Of a DNA stretch of 64,000 nucleotides, positions 46,233 through 58,400 are shown piece after piece. Source of the DNA: Chlorophyllum brunneum (Eukaryota; Basidiomycota; Agaricomycetes; Agaricales; Agaricaceae). The notes below the pieces were generated by a model. The model was not told the DNA's origin. It did no database searches and saw nothing but the letters and a program-made list of their open reading frames with translations. The stretch lies in the NCBI GenBank assembly GCA_963576785.1, contig OY756151.1, positions 1,116,001-1,180,000 on the forward strand, given 5' to 3'. Numbering within the stretch: the first letter of the stretch is position 1; the number at the start of each line of letters is the position of its first letter. The position numbers and the translations under genes were made by a program.

Positions 46233-46235
46233 TAT

Positions 46236-46540
46236 TGTTATAAACTATAGATAAACAGTACATTCCTATCATGTGCCTGTCACACTCATCATTCCTATGT
46301 ATCCATTTCATCTCCTTATTTCATCCCTTATGGCTATACTCTTTCTGACTCATTCCATTCGTACCTATGACTCCTTTACTCTGTTCCTTTATTCTTAGCT
46401 CTTACCACTAGTATATAAAGTGTAGTAATACTTGATGTATTCCTTACACTTTACCAATCATATCATCCCTTACTCTTCTCTCTACTTCCTTGTCTTTATC
46501 CAAAGACTTGCAACCTGAGTCTTAGACTAAGATTGTAACA
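46236..46540 (+). repeat. 3' LTR of chromovirus copy 2
   Basis: 305 bp; differs from the 5' LTR at about ten transition sites, including the outermost bases near each edge (GTTATA versus GTTATG; GATTGTAACA versus GGTCATAACA). Confidence 0.95.
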
Positions 46541-46545
46541 ATAAT

Positions 46546-46839
46546 AACCCCAAACACAAGAGCAAAAGAGCCCAAAACTGGCTTGAAGACAGTAGTTTAG
46601 AAGTCATGGTGTGGCCTCCACAATTTCTAGACCTTAACCCCATTGAACAGCTTTGGACTCATGTCAAAAGAAAGCTGGAGGAGTATGAAACCTACGCTTC
46701 AAGTATACATGAATTGAAGACAAGAGTGAATATAGAATAGGGGAAAATTCCAGTATCAGTAGGTCAGAATTTGATAGAGAGTATACCTAGAAGGGTTCAG
46801 GCTGTGTTGAAAGTCAGGGGGGCATATATCAAGTACTAG
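46546..46839 (+). pseudogene. Tc1/mariner transposase, second part
   Basis: Continues the transposase beyond the duplicated ATAAT: PKHKSKRAQNWLED, then WPPQFLDLNPIEQLWTHVKR, which holds the third catalytic acid region (D-L-N-P-I-E), and ends RGAYIKY with TAG at 46,837-46,839. One TAG (about 46,738) interrupts the frame. Confidence 0.88.
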
Positions 46840-46862
46840 AGAGTTGATTTTGTGATATTTGA

Positions 46863-47076
46863 CACTAAGGGACAAAACTCTTCCAATGCACTCATAATAT
46901 TCATTAATTCATAGCACCTCAGGAAATTTACATTACATTATGATATTTATACGTAAATAGGGTAGATGTAGGGCTATCTACAATTAAAATATGGAGCAAA
47001 TCATTTTAGTAGTTCAGGAGTTATTCAAGAATTTGTCTGGAACTGGAAATTATTGAAAGGGTTTTGTCCCCTACTG
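46863..47076 (-). repeat. Tc1/mariner right terminal inverted repeat
   Basis: Inverse of 39,037-39,250, with the same nested end motif near 46,863-46,890 (GGGACAAAACTCTTCCAATG). Confidence 0.85.
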
Positions 47077-47078
47077 TA

Positions 47079-47774
47079 TATGCTGGAGTTGTCTGAATAA
47101 GTCTGTACTTCTAACAAGCAAGTTATTAAACTCAGAGAGCAATAAGAAGAGCTTAGTAATTAAGGTTCTTATGTTCACAATATGGTTTAGATAAAGGCTT
47201 GTATTGGGTCTCTACCTAACCAAGTAAAAACAATATTTCTACATAGTGGCATCAACTGGTTTATATACTACAACCAGTATCTACTTTATGTAAGCAATAA
47301 AAAGTATTTGTATTTTAATTATAGTTAAGGACTTCTTGATGGAAGTCTGTCAAAACTCTAATTAGACTTCTTCAGGTACTGAGGCTTAACTCAGAAGAAG
47401 TATGAGATACTTTTTTTGCTATTTAAAGAATAAAAGTTTCAGAAATGACACAGAATGGAGTCCTAATAATAGTTCAACTATTATTAAACATAAAGCATAA
47501 GAAAAACAAAATGAAACTAAATAAAAATAAAAAAATAAAAGAATATTCATAACTTGGGACAAATGTAAGATATGTATAATACTACTTAGTTCTTACCATA
47601 GTAACTAGTAAGTAAGTCAGATTATCTATTTACCTCTGCATATAGCTGGGCTGTACTATGTAGTAAACATGTTAGTTCAATATAATTGATCTGTTTCAGT
47701 TATAAATAACTAATCATGAGTAATTGATTAATCTACTACCCTTGGTGCAATTAGATCTTAACAAATGATGCTTA
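47079..47774. other. AT-rich spacer, no gene seen
   Basis: Flank of the Tc1/mariner element; very AT-rich (for example 47,500-47,545). No coding frame, RNA gene or recognisable repeat end was found. Confidence 0.6.
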
Positions 47775-49165
47775 TTTTTTTTTTTTTGGTAGAGCTATTT
47801 GGCTTTTGATGACAGTCTTTCAGCCTAGCTGGTTGCACTTGCTTTGTACTTTTGGATTGTTTTTGGAGCCACCTCAGAGAAATGCCTTTATATACTGTAC
47901 TATTGTTTGTATAGGGCTCAGGCATTGCTTTATCCATAGTTGCTTTGGGTGACTTGGTTTTCACTTAGCCTAATACCCACTAACTTCTGGGCTAGTTTGA
48001 TAGGAGGTTGTTTTCATTTTCCTAGGTATAGGTTTAGTTTATATTTGAGGTAGTTTATTATGGATTTTCTTTGGAACCATGGTTGTTTTTATATTCTATT
48101 ACTTTTGTACATTTCAGGGTCTATATTGTATAGCTGCTTTGGAGATGAGTATTTGGTATAGTCTGGCCTTGCCTTTGTTATGTTTCCTATTGAGTTTTCT
48201 TAATCTTACCAATATACATTCTAAGATTTTTCTGTATGAGAGTTTTTGTCAGTTGTTAGGGTATTTTTGTTCCTATATCATTTTGATAGAGTTCCAGACT
48301 GGGTTTTGTCCTAGGATTTGGCATTGTATTAGAATGTGTTCTATGTCTTCTATGATCTTGTAGTGTTGGCAGATCACTTTTTCTTGGAGGTTAGAGAAGT
48401 GGAGTCACCTTTTGCCTACTATTTGGGCTCCCTTTATTATTTTGTATAGAAACTCTCTCTGTGTATTAAATATGTTTTTTGATTTGATTAGATTTTTCCA
48501 GATGGCCTCTATTATAGAGGTATGGTCTCAGTTTGTGTAGATATTTTCCTGGATTCTTTTGATGTTACTTTGTGTTGTAGTTTCATTTGGCAGTTTATTA
48601 GTCCTTTGTATACTGTTACTCGGGTTATGGCTGTCAGTTTTGCACCTGGGAGAACTGTATTGGTTTGGGATGGTAGAAGTCCATATGTTAGGTCTCTTAG
48701 GGTACCTATTTTGGCTAGGGTATCCATCTTTTCATTTCTTATCTCATTTGCATGTTCTTTTACCCATTTAAAGTCTACTTTTCTGCTTCTGTTGTGAAGT
48801 GAGTTTAGGGTGTCTTTTATTAGTTGTCTGTTTTTGATACTGATCCAGCCTTGGTTTTCCCATCTCTGATAGTGTTTGGTTAGGCAGTTGATCATGTATT
48901 TGGAGTCTGTTCTTATTTCTAGATCTGAGTTGAGGGAGTTTGTGTCCAGAATATATTTTATTGCATATAGTTCTTCTGTCTGGTTAGATTGTTCATACTT
49001 TGTTGGTACTCTTATACTTGTGTTTTGTGGGTTATCCTTTCTGTAGTAGATTCTGCTTTCTGCTTTGGCTTCTACATTACCATTTTTTTCATATGAGCTA
49101 TCTGTGTATATTGTGGTTACTTTAGTTTCATTGTCTTAGGTTGGGTATGGGGTCTCTTGGGGAAA
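47775..49165 (-). mobile_element. Different LINE, 3' end with RNase H and cysteine region
   Basis: A T-run at 47,776-47,789 is the poly(A) tail of a minus-strand element. From 49,130 downward the strand encodes RNase H: IYTDSSYEKNG (first Asp), QTEELYAIKYIL (Glu), IRTDSKYMINCL (second Asp) and FKWVKEHANEIRNEKMDTLA (H-A...N-E...D). Further on, CQHYKIIEDIEHILIQC (one Cys lost) and KARPYxILISKAAIQ fit the C-terminal region of a fungal LINE class common in Agaricomycetes. It is a different family from the Tad-like copies, whose RNase H reads GTDGSVHPNPN. Frames are broken below 48,512; RT is missing. Confidence 0.75.
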
Positions 49166-49569
49166 CAACTGCTGCTCATATACTGTTGTCCTAATCAGAG
49201 GCTATTATTCCAAGTCTAGCTACAAATATTAGCACTTCTCTTGTAAAGTAAGTCAGATAATACTTTACCAAACATTATGACCTTAGTCTAAGACTCAGAT
49301 TACAGGTCTTTGGATAAAGACTAGAAGATAGAGGTAAGAGAAAGGGAATGATATGATTGGTACAGCATAAGGAATATACCAGGTAATCCTACTACTCTAG
49401 AGAATATCTAATAATAAAAAAGAACAGAGTAAACAAGTTAGAGGAGAGCACAACTATAAGGAATAAGACAGGGTTGGAAACAGGACATGAAACAGATAGG
49501 TTGAAACAGGGAATACATGGGGCAGTGGGCATATGATAACAATAGAGGTGCTAATAGTAGTTTGTAACA
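49166..49569 (-). mobile_element. Chromovirus copy 3: 5' LTR and first Gag codons only
   Basis: The minus strand shows an LTR (49,273-49,569, about 297 bp, ends diverged), then the primer-binding site, leader and Gag start (ATG at 49,177-49,179) before truncation near 49,166. It is clearly the same family as copies 1 and 2 but more diverged, and its LTR segment opposite the primer-binding site no longer matches perfectly. It forms the right edge of the transposon-rich half. Confidence 0.85.
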
Positions 49570-50050
49570 GTTTCACTAATAGTGAACCTTTGTTAGATAA
49601 ACTTGTTCACTTCAAGTGGCCACAGTGCCCTACCTTTTCTCAGGCTCCTATAAATCCAATTCCCAGCCTTGCAGGGAGGTATTCTCCTTCCTTTTTGCCC
49701 TCTGCTTCTATTCCTCCAAGATGATGACTTTCAAGTCATTCCTTATCAGAGGATATTTTGCTTGAAGAGTCACGTGATTCAAGCCAGAAAAGGATTTTCC
49801 TCTGGGCCCTTGCAAGTTGCCCGAATTACTGATTTCGGATCTCACTGAAATTTGGTAATTCATGAATTCTTGATTTAATGACCTCTTACTATCTCTTAAC
49901 ATTCATATCTCAGTTTTCCTAGACGGCTAGCAAACGAGGTAAACATCTTATTTCGGGTTTGGGCATGCACCTTGAGGCTTGTCACGTGTTGACTGGTGTG
50001 GTCCTCGGATAAGGTCGATTTATATTGAGGTTGTCGGGTTCTGTGCTGTA
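49570..50050. promoter_or_regulatory. Upstream region of the ZIP gene
   Basis: No coding sequence is recognised. Composition changes here from CpG-poor to CpG-normal (for example CACGTG at 49,771 and 49,984). It must hold the promoter of the transporter starting at 50,051; no TATA box stands out. Confidence 0.5.
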
Positions 50051-52216
50051 ATGCCTGTCCCTCCCCACTATCTAGCATTTCTCGAGGGTATATCCAGCGA
50101 TGAACCGCCGACCGAGCCTCGCATCTCGGTCATGATCATCATCCTGGTCATTTCTCTCTTCGGTGAGCAATTCCATCGAACCCCCTCATCCTCTTTACTA
50201 ATCTCCTTGGTCAATGATCCTAGCTGTTTCCTTCCCCGGCGCCTCAAAGAGTATCCCTTTCCTTCGCATCCCCCACATATTCTTCTTTATTGGAAAGCAT
50301 TTTGGCACAGGTGAGCACTTCCCGGCCTTGCTGCTGTAGGGTCTCACAAGCTCGTCTCCTCAAGGCGTCATCCTCGCTACCGCCTTTATTCACCTCCTCC
50401 AGGACTCTTTCGAGGCCCTCCAGAAGCGTCAGGTTAAAGATCATTTCAACAACATTGGAAAATATACTGGCCTCATCATGTACGTGCTCTCTACATCCTT
50501 TCGTGTGTGACTTAACAGGACATCACAGCCTTGCATCCCTACTGGCCATCTTCCTCGTTGAATGTCCGTGTTTTGAGTGTCCATTGTGTGAAAATCATTC
50601 ATGTCGTGCTACAGATCTCTCTACCTCTTATGTCGATCATCTACACGCAGAACCCTCGCTGCCGCCTACACCATCATCCTCTCGACTCGCCTCTCCTGAA
50701 CGTTCCCGGCGGTCAACACTCACATCCTCGCTACTACCCGCTTTCCAATCCTCAATAGCGATATCACAGATACTTCCCTCATCCAGAGTTGCTTCACAAC
50801 AAGGTGAAACAGATACTCGCCAATTACCAACGACGGACGAGACAACACCACTCCTGGGTCCCCCATGCACATATTCGACTGCTCACGCTAATCCACCCCT
50901 TGCACATGTGCATAGTCATGCACGTCACGCCCACTTGCCAGCAGTCATTACGCAGGACGCCGCCGGTGTGGTTCCAATCGAAGTCTTGACGAATTCGCCT
51001 CGGATCATAAAGATGCGAGGGTGCACATGCGTCATAGGTTGTGCATGTACCTGCTCTCCTTCGTCCCTCAACACGCACCCACATAAACCTCTCTCGAAGG
51101 GCTCGGTTGTTCAGGATCGCTCAAGGTCGAGGTCGAACTTGAGGACCGGTGGTACCATTGTCAGTGAGCCTGCTTCACCCACTCTAAGCTTGGCCAACGG
51201 TGGCAGAGAAAGGGCAGGACATCATGGAAGCCAAGAGAGGGCTCCAGGGGACAAACCCAAGGTTGGAAGGAGGCGACAGATTGTTGGGCTATTGGTCCTG
51301 CAGCTGGGAATCATGATTCATTCAGTCGTCATTGGGTTAACCTTGGCAATCACAACTGGTGCTGACTTCAGTAAGTCGGACTCAACTCCCCCATATATCT
51401 TGGGCTAACTCCTATCTTCTTTCAGCGTCTTTAACCACAGCCGTGGTCTTTCACCAGCTCTTTGAAGGCCTGTCACTTGGAATTCGGATAGCTGCACTTC
51501 CACCACCACCCTCAGATGATTCGGCTGACGAAGAATCTATGAGAGTTCTCCGAATAAAACCCAGATCTGAGACTAGGCATGGATTCTTTAGAAGGTTGAT
51601 TGCGGCGATTGCAGGGGAACGTGGTGAGGGTTGGCTGAAATGTACGTTAGCCGTCTTGTTTGCCATAACCACCCCTGCGGGAATAGGGATAGGGATAGTG
51701 GCATTCAAAGTCAGGGAGAAAAAGGAAGGTATCGAACTCGGTGGGTCAAGTAGTTTTGCACAGCGTGACCGAGATACTTATCACGTTTTTAATGTAGCTC
51801 GGATGTATCTCACCCAAGGACTCATGTCTGCTATTTCGGCCGGGATGTTGATTTATGCGTCCACAGTGGAGATGATCGCAGGTGATTTCGTGTTCGGTGA
51901 CATTGAAGGACATAGTCATCATGATCATGGCCACTCGCACGATTTGCCTTCGATGAAGAATGAAGAACCTGTCCTTGCGATTCCAACCACTCGCTCTCGC
52001 GGTGGCGTCGGTGACGGAGACATGGTTGATGACGGGGTCGAGAATGATGAGACAATGATTGACGAAACCGACGGAGACGATGAGGGTGCTTTTGAGCCCG
52101 ATGATGACCATTACCAGCATCATCACCACCCAAGAAATATCGGGAAGAAAGTACTAGCGGTGGTGAGTCTCTTGGCAGGTGTTGGAGGGATGGTGTTAAT
52201 CGGTTTGGGAGAGTGA
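50051..52216 (+). CDS. ZIP-family zinc/iron transporter (six exons)
   Basis: Proposed exons: 50,051-50,162, 50,224-50,310, 50,365-50,479, 50,529-50,563, 50,615-51,370 and 51,426-52,216, in frame throughout, giving 631 residues. The N-terminal membrane segment (MIIILVISLFAVSFPG) is followed by HIFFFIGKHFGTGVILATAF with the conserved metal-site region and by LASLLAIFLVEY. A long loop (roughly residues 130-350) is rich in Ser/Pro/His, with HVHSHARHAH and a cysteine cluster CTCVIGCACTC. Then come GIMIHSVVIGLTLAI and VVFHQLFEGLSLGIRIA, the two signature helices with metal-binding His and Glu. A second His run (GHSHHDHGHSH) and HYQHHHH precede the last helix. It should import divalent metal across the plasma membrane or an internal membrane; the metal cannot be told from sequence. 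Splice sites were chosen by eye. Confidence 0.9.
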
Positions 52217-52640
52217 TTCTCTCTCCATCCCCATAACTAGTCATGCTCTTTCTTGTACAAATATCTTGGGCTTCTTCATTACCTACCAGCTACGTATAGA
52301 TTCGGCTATAATATTTATACTCCACTTGCAATGTATTTTTTATGCTCGGTCCATACAAGGGATGAGGCCTTTGAGATCTTCCGGTTTACTATCATACTGA
52401 GTTCTGGGACAAATATAATCTGAACCTTGGTCCACATCTCACTAGATAAAGGTTCCGGAATCGATCAAGTCAGGAACACGGCTCCCTTCATTCCAAAGCG
52501 CCCTTTGCAAGAGTACTACTGACATACCCGTGTTTTGTTCTGGCAAAGATCCAGTTTTCTCTTGAGGTAGATCTAAATTTTCCGTTAGCTGATACCAGCT
52601 ATCCTTGACGGTTTTAGCATACCTGTGAAATAAATGTACC
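52217..52640. other. Convergent 3' intergenic region
   Basis: Lies between the stop of the ZIP gene (+) and the stop of the LYR gene (-). A minus-strand open stretch (52,442-52,620; YAKTVKDSWYQLTENL) has a plausible composition but cannot be spliced onto the LYR gene with a normal intron, so it is left unassigned; it may be 3' UTR. Confidence 0.5.
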
Positions 52641-53951
52641 CTAGCAGTTTGTCCCCGCTTCCCGTCTTGTAAGATTTCCTTGGCGGATCTCTTGCGTAAT
52701 AACGTCCAGCTCCGCTTTTTTCTCTGGACTAGCCTCCACAACATATGCATCCGGGTTCCTCATCCCTCGCCTGAGTTTCCGTTTAGCTACAGCCACGAAA
52801 CCGACTTCACTCGGGCTCCGCGTGACCTTGTCTAAGAACCGCTGCGTAGGTGACATTTTGCTCAACACGCTTGCGGGTGGACCTTTGTTTAATTTCTTGA
52901 GAAGCGAACGGGTCATCTCCCCACGAGCTTCGCGAAGGCGCTCCTTGGTTTTGTTGAGAATGCGCTCTTTCCGCGCAGCTTTGAGTTGATCAAGAAGAGC
53001 TTGAGGATATGGTGTTTTGGCGCGGGCGGCGCCACGATCAAACGCCGCTTGCAGTGAGTCCAGTTCCTGTTGGTACGGACTTACTACATCACTAGTTAGT
53101 TGAATTGTTTCGGCGAAGAGAGGGTAAAACATACTCCACTCTTCATAATGTCCACTGAAAACATAATCTTGGCGAAACCGCGGCGAGGTGTACCTTCGCA
53201 AGACCTCCTCTGAACGACAGTCGATTTTAAGGTCGGATAAGGTTTCGAGATAAGCTTGATGCCGCTGGACACGTCGTTCATTTGCTTCGTAGCGCCACCG
53301 TATCATTTGAGACAGCTTCGTGGGCTGGTTGATCATACGTGGAAGGGGCTTGTGGTAGATGGAGGAGGGAAAGTAAGCACCGGTTACTATGGGGCGGTAT
53401 CGTAATTTCGTACGCCAAACCTAGCACCAAAAACCTACTTGAGCAAAAGTCATGAGAGAGAGGAGAAGCATACGAGTTCTTTGCCTGCGAGATAGTTCCA
53501 GTACTCTTTCTCACAGTGAATATCTATGAGGTTAGAGTAGCGTTGAAGGAGCAGCCGCAGTCGCAGGTCGCCTTTATTTGCGCGTCGGAAGATGTCTAGA
53601 TACTAAACGGGGTCACTGAGTGCAGTAAAAAGATTGAGGCTGAGAACGACGCACCTTGTAGCCTTGACGGAGAGCATGTCGAGTCTGTTCAACGCTGGTG
53701 AGGCATTTATTTTGTCTGCAGAGGTGGCGAATGCGAAAATAGATCTAGTCCTTCGAGAAGTTGAATGAGCGAAGAAGAATGGGAGAGCAAGGGCTGCGAC
53801 AGACGGCATCGGTGGGAGCTTCCTTCAAGAGATTTTTGTAGAGAACGAGAGTGGGGAATCTGTGTGCCGGGATATTCCAGAACGGCGTGCGCGGCCTCGT
53901 GCGCTGGAGAGGTTTGAGCAGCTGCCATATGTTTTCTCGGGTGGACGTCAT
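52641..53951 (-). CDS. LYR-motif (complex 1 LYR) protein with long C-terminal extension
   Basis: Proposed exons on the minus strand: 53,951-53,805, 53,744-53,655, 53,602-53,474 and 53,420-52,641, all joining in phase, 381 residues. Residues 30-90 carry FPTLVLYKNLLKEA (an L-Y-K variant of the L-Y-R motif), then IYFRIRHLCRQNKCLTS and ALRQGYKYLDIFRRANKGD. This is the three-helix LYR pattern of small mitochondrial proteins that bind acyl carrier protein and help assemble respiratory or Fe-S complexes. The remaining 280 residues are basic, with WRTKLRYRPIVTGAYFPSS and coiled-coil-like LKAARKERILNKTKERLREA; I do not recognise that part. Typical LYR proteins are about 100 residues, so this is unusually long. 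First exon start is uncertain. Confidence 0.72.
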
Positions 53952-54222
53952 CACCAGAGTGGGAGCACAGCCACCAACTTCAAATTGGCCTTGAATTCAC
54001 CTCGCTACCATAAACTACCCGTGGGAGCACATCAGGATGTGGATCTATCAAGTTGATAGCTACAAGAACAACAAGGGACTGGCAGAACGAGATGCAGAGA
54101 GAAGATGGTATACGAGCGAGCAGGCTGAGGGAAGCAGATAAAACCTCAAAGTAGCGTCTATTGATAAATGAAATTGTATCTGAGAAGACTCTAGATTAAT
54201 GGCCTTCCTGGGCACCACAGGA

Positions 54223-55247
<1,025 letters not shown>

Positions 55248-55436
55248 TGTTGGCGACGATGAGCAAGGGTTGCGCGTCAACGCGCGAGATGAGCCGGTCA
55301 CGGAGTGTGACCGTCACGGGAACAGGGGAGATCTCTGTGGCCATCACAGATCCTTAATATACTGAATAACCCGGAATGGCAATTTACCAAAAACTTAAGC
55401 TATCCCACCACCTTGTCACTTATCCTATGCCGCAGT
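55248..55436. promoter_or_regulatory. Divergent promoter between CFIm25 and SulP genes
   Basis: About 190 bp separate the two start codons, which point apart. Both promoters and 5' UTRs must lie here or overlap the first exons. No clear TATA box; AATATACTGAATAACC (55,358-55,373) is the most AT-rich part. Confidence 0.55.
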
Positions 55437-58400
55437 ATGGCCTATCCACACAACGGTGCTAGCTTCTCCCAGTCACCTTCGTCTTCTCCTTTTTCTCCGT
55501 CTCCACGACCGTCTTTCATCGCATTCATGAAACGTCGATTGTCTGACTTTGGCGCCCCTAAAAATCCTCTTCGTTCCCAACGTCCCGGATCCCGGAAAAC
55601 AATGACCAACAATAGCTCATCCTCAGGCTTAAACACCTCAGAAAATTCCCATCGTAACAACGTCGCCGACGACTCTACGCTCAGCCGCACGGCGACTTTT
55701 CCTTTCCCTACACCGGTGAGTGCTAACCTCGCCTCGAGCAGGGACTTTCATCTGAACTCTACCAACAGAGCAATATTCAACCAGATCACACAGTTACGGG
55801 CTACCAAGATCATCTTTCTATACATGAACCCTCACTGCATAGAGCAGGGTCAGTTTACTTCGACGCCTTGTCCAAATCTTTGATTCCACCAGGCCAGCCC
55901 ACTCCGCTGCCCACATAGTTCCAGTACTCCTGCTCTTAGAGCTTCATATTGACTACTTTTTTGTAACAGGCTCTTGCGACCCAAGTCATACAACCCCACT
56001 AGCTCGCTTGCTGGGTATTCTCTCCCTGGCTCCCCTCCTCCCAGCCAAGCTTACCAACACTCTCGAAATACTATACGGCTGACAACCATGCAACTATCCA
56101 ATATGCCCTTCCGGTCCTCACTCGCATCCATGCCGTCAGACAAGCGCCATCGAAAATATGAGTCCATTTCGCCAATGGAAGGGATCCCTGCATCTGCACC
56201 TCCCAATTCACGTGGTCCGTCCCGAGAGCGGATCAATGCTTCGTCGCTTCTTTCGGGTCCGTCTTTTTATAATTTATTTCATCTTATCTCATCCCGTCAG
56301 TTCCAGGGCCTCAGCAAGGCATCGATTCCGCCGAAAGCGAAAACCAAATTTCTCCCCACCCATTGCCTCTGGATGAACCTATCGCCTCAGCCCCAATATT
56401 ACACAATGGTACATTACCCACGAGGTCCACTGACGCTGACACCACTGGGGAAGGAATCACGGGCGCCTCCGCACCACCAGTTGCATCCACTTCGCCGTCA
56501 AAAGCGGCCTCCGGTGAATGAATTTTGCATGCGTCCTTCATATCGCTCATACTAACACCATCGTTTTCCGTCTCCCCCCCCCCAGCTTCGTTGAGCAGAG
56601 CTGTCCCTGAAATCAAGGTGCGATGATCTGTGCCTTCAAGCTTGAATTAATCAAGGACTAAGACACTGAAACTTGTCCTAGACCAATGCTTTTGCTCATC
56701 CCTCTGGACTGACTCTTCTTCGCCCTGAACCCTCCTCTCGGTCGTCAACACCACCGCCACTACCCTCGATCCCCGGCAGTGATACACCAATTACGCGCGA
56801 TAGGACAAACCCATCCAAGAGTACCTTTGATTCTGAACATTTGGGGCGCAGAGACCGCAATGGCAATTCGACGCGAGGTGAGGTGTCAGAGCGGACGCCC
56901 TTGATAATTCCGGTTCAATCTTTCGGGACTCACTCCCAAGCTGGTGGTACACTTTCGCAACCTGGTTATATATCTCCCGATGGAATACCTTCGGCATTCA
57001 GCATGCATCTCGCAGAATGGCGAAAGGTCCTAAGGCAAAAAATTTTTGAACTCCCAATGTATTCGAGGATTTCGCTAGCCGCCCTCCCAGCAGTTCTACT
57101 TGGTTGCCTGCTCAACATCCTAGACGGTGTCAGCTGTAAGACATCTTACTATTTTTAGGTCCCAGACGCGCTGATCGCTATGTTCACAGATGGAATGATC
57201 ATCTTCCCATCCACGGGTGTCTTTGCTGACCTTGCGCCAATGGGTGTCTCCTTGTTTTTCGTCTCGGCGGTCGTCGCACAGTTGACGTATGTATTTGGAG
57301 GAAGTGGGTTTGCTGGGGCAAATGGCAGCATGATGATTGAGGTAGTGGTACGTGGATATACCTCTTGCTATCCAGTGTGCCTCCCTTCATGTAATCCCTA
57401 GCCTTTCTTTCACATGATAGCAACTGGTATAGCTACCGAAATTGGGGAAGAGCATCCCCGGGAAGTCATTGCAACGACACTGGTTGCATTCTCCCTCAGC
57501 TCCATCCTGACAGGGCTGTCGTTCTTCCTTCTAGGGGCCCTGAAGCTTGGAGTGATCGTTGGATTTTTTCCTCGCCACATCCTTGTTGGGTGGGTTTATT
57601 GTAGATCCATATTTTCAAGATCTAATTCCTACTGCCTCAGATGCATTGGTGGCATTGGAGCGTTTCTCATAAAAACAGGGTATTCAGTATTGGCTGGCTT
57701 CATTTACTGTTACTCCTAACGCTCGTCTTCGTCTAGTTTGATTGTCAGCATGCGCATGAACGAAGAAGAATTCACGATGTCGCTTGAAACCCTAAGAACG
57801 ATGTTCTTGGACCTACACACACTCATGTTCTGGACTCTTCCCCTTGCTTTAGCTGTTCTTCTGCGAATCATCACACACAAATATCAACATCAACTCATTT
57901 TCCCCCTCTGTAAGCCTCGGTCGTTCTTCTCATACGCTACTGACATCTTTCTAGACTTTCTTGCTATACCCATTATCTTTTATATCGTGGTGGCTGTTGC
58001 CAGACTTGACTTGGGACAGCTTCAACAAGGTGGCTGGTTATTTGATTTGGGGAGGGTATCACAGGCACCTTGGTATCAGTTTTACGACTACCTTGGTACG
58101 ATCTCAGCTCTCCTTAGATATCCCGCTTCTAACCCCAGGCAGACTATCACCTTGTCAGGCTTGGCCCTTTATGGTCTACACTCCCAACTCAATTTGCTCT
58201 GTGCGTCCACACCTTCACGTGGATTGTGGATTAGTAACAATGATCTATCCTCAGTCTATTCTTCAATATTCTACACCCACCTTTGAATGTCCCCGCTTTA
58301 GGCAAGTGTAAGGTTCCGACCTAGGCATCCTCGCTCAACAACCCGGTATAGCCGTTTCCCTCAACGACGACGTGGATACCAACAAAGAATTGGTTGGGCA

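Larger units (their letters stand above)
40099..46540 (+). mobile_element. Ty3/gypsy chromovirus copy 2 (complete, with third ORF)
   Basis: Two 305-bp LTRs (40,099-40,403 and 46,236-46,540), exact duplications ATAAT (40,094-40,098 and 46,541-46,545), a primer-binding site, Gag, Pol ending in a chromodomain, a third ORF and a polypurine tract. By eye the LTRs differ at about ten positions, all transitions. Many stops in Pol are TGA where an Arg is expected, suggesting CGA to TGA change. It is structurally complete but not coding-competent. Total 6,442 bp. Confidence 0.95.
39037..47076 (+). mobile_element. Tc1/mariner transposon split by a chromovirus
   Basis: The ends read CAGTAGGAGACAAAACCC (39,037) and its inverse GGTTTTGTCCCCTACTG (47,076), each next to a TA dinucleotide (39,035-39,036 and 47,077-47,078), the Tc1/mariner target. 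Long terminal inverted repeats of about 214 bp bracket a single transposase gene. Without the 6.4-kb chromovirus and its duplicated ATAAT the element is about 1.6 kb, normal for the family. The transposase has several stops, so the element is not autonomous. Confidence 0.92.

Noticed and set aside
48079..48900. Plus-strand Leu/Phe-rich open frames that look like membrane proteins
   Set aside because: They are the antisense of the RNase H LINE on the minus strand.
52442..52620. Minus-strand open stretch YAKTVKDSWYQLTENL as a last exon of the LYR gene
   Set aside because: No donor gives a normal-length intron that joins it in frame; the main exon ends cleanly at 52,641.
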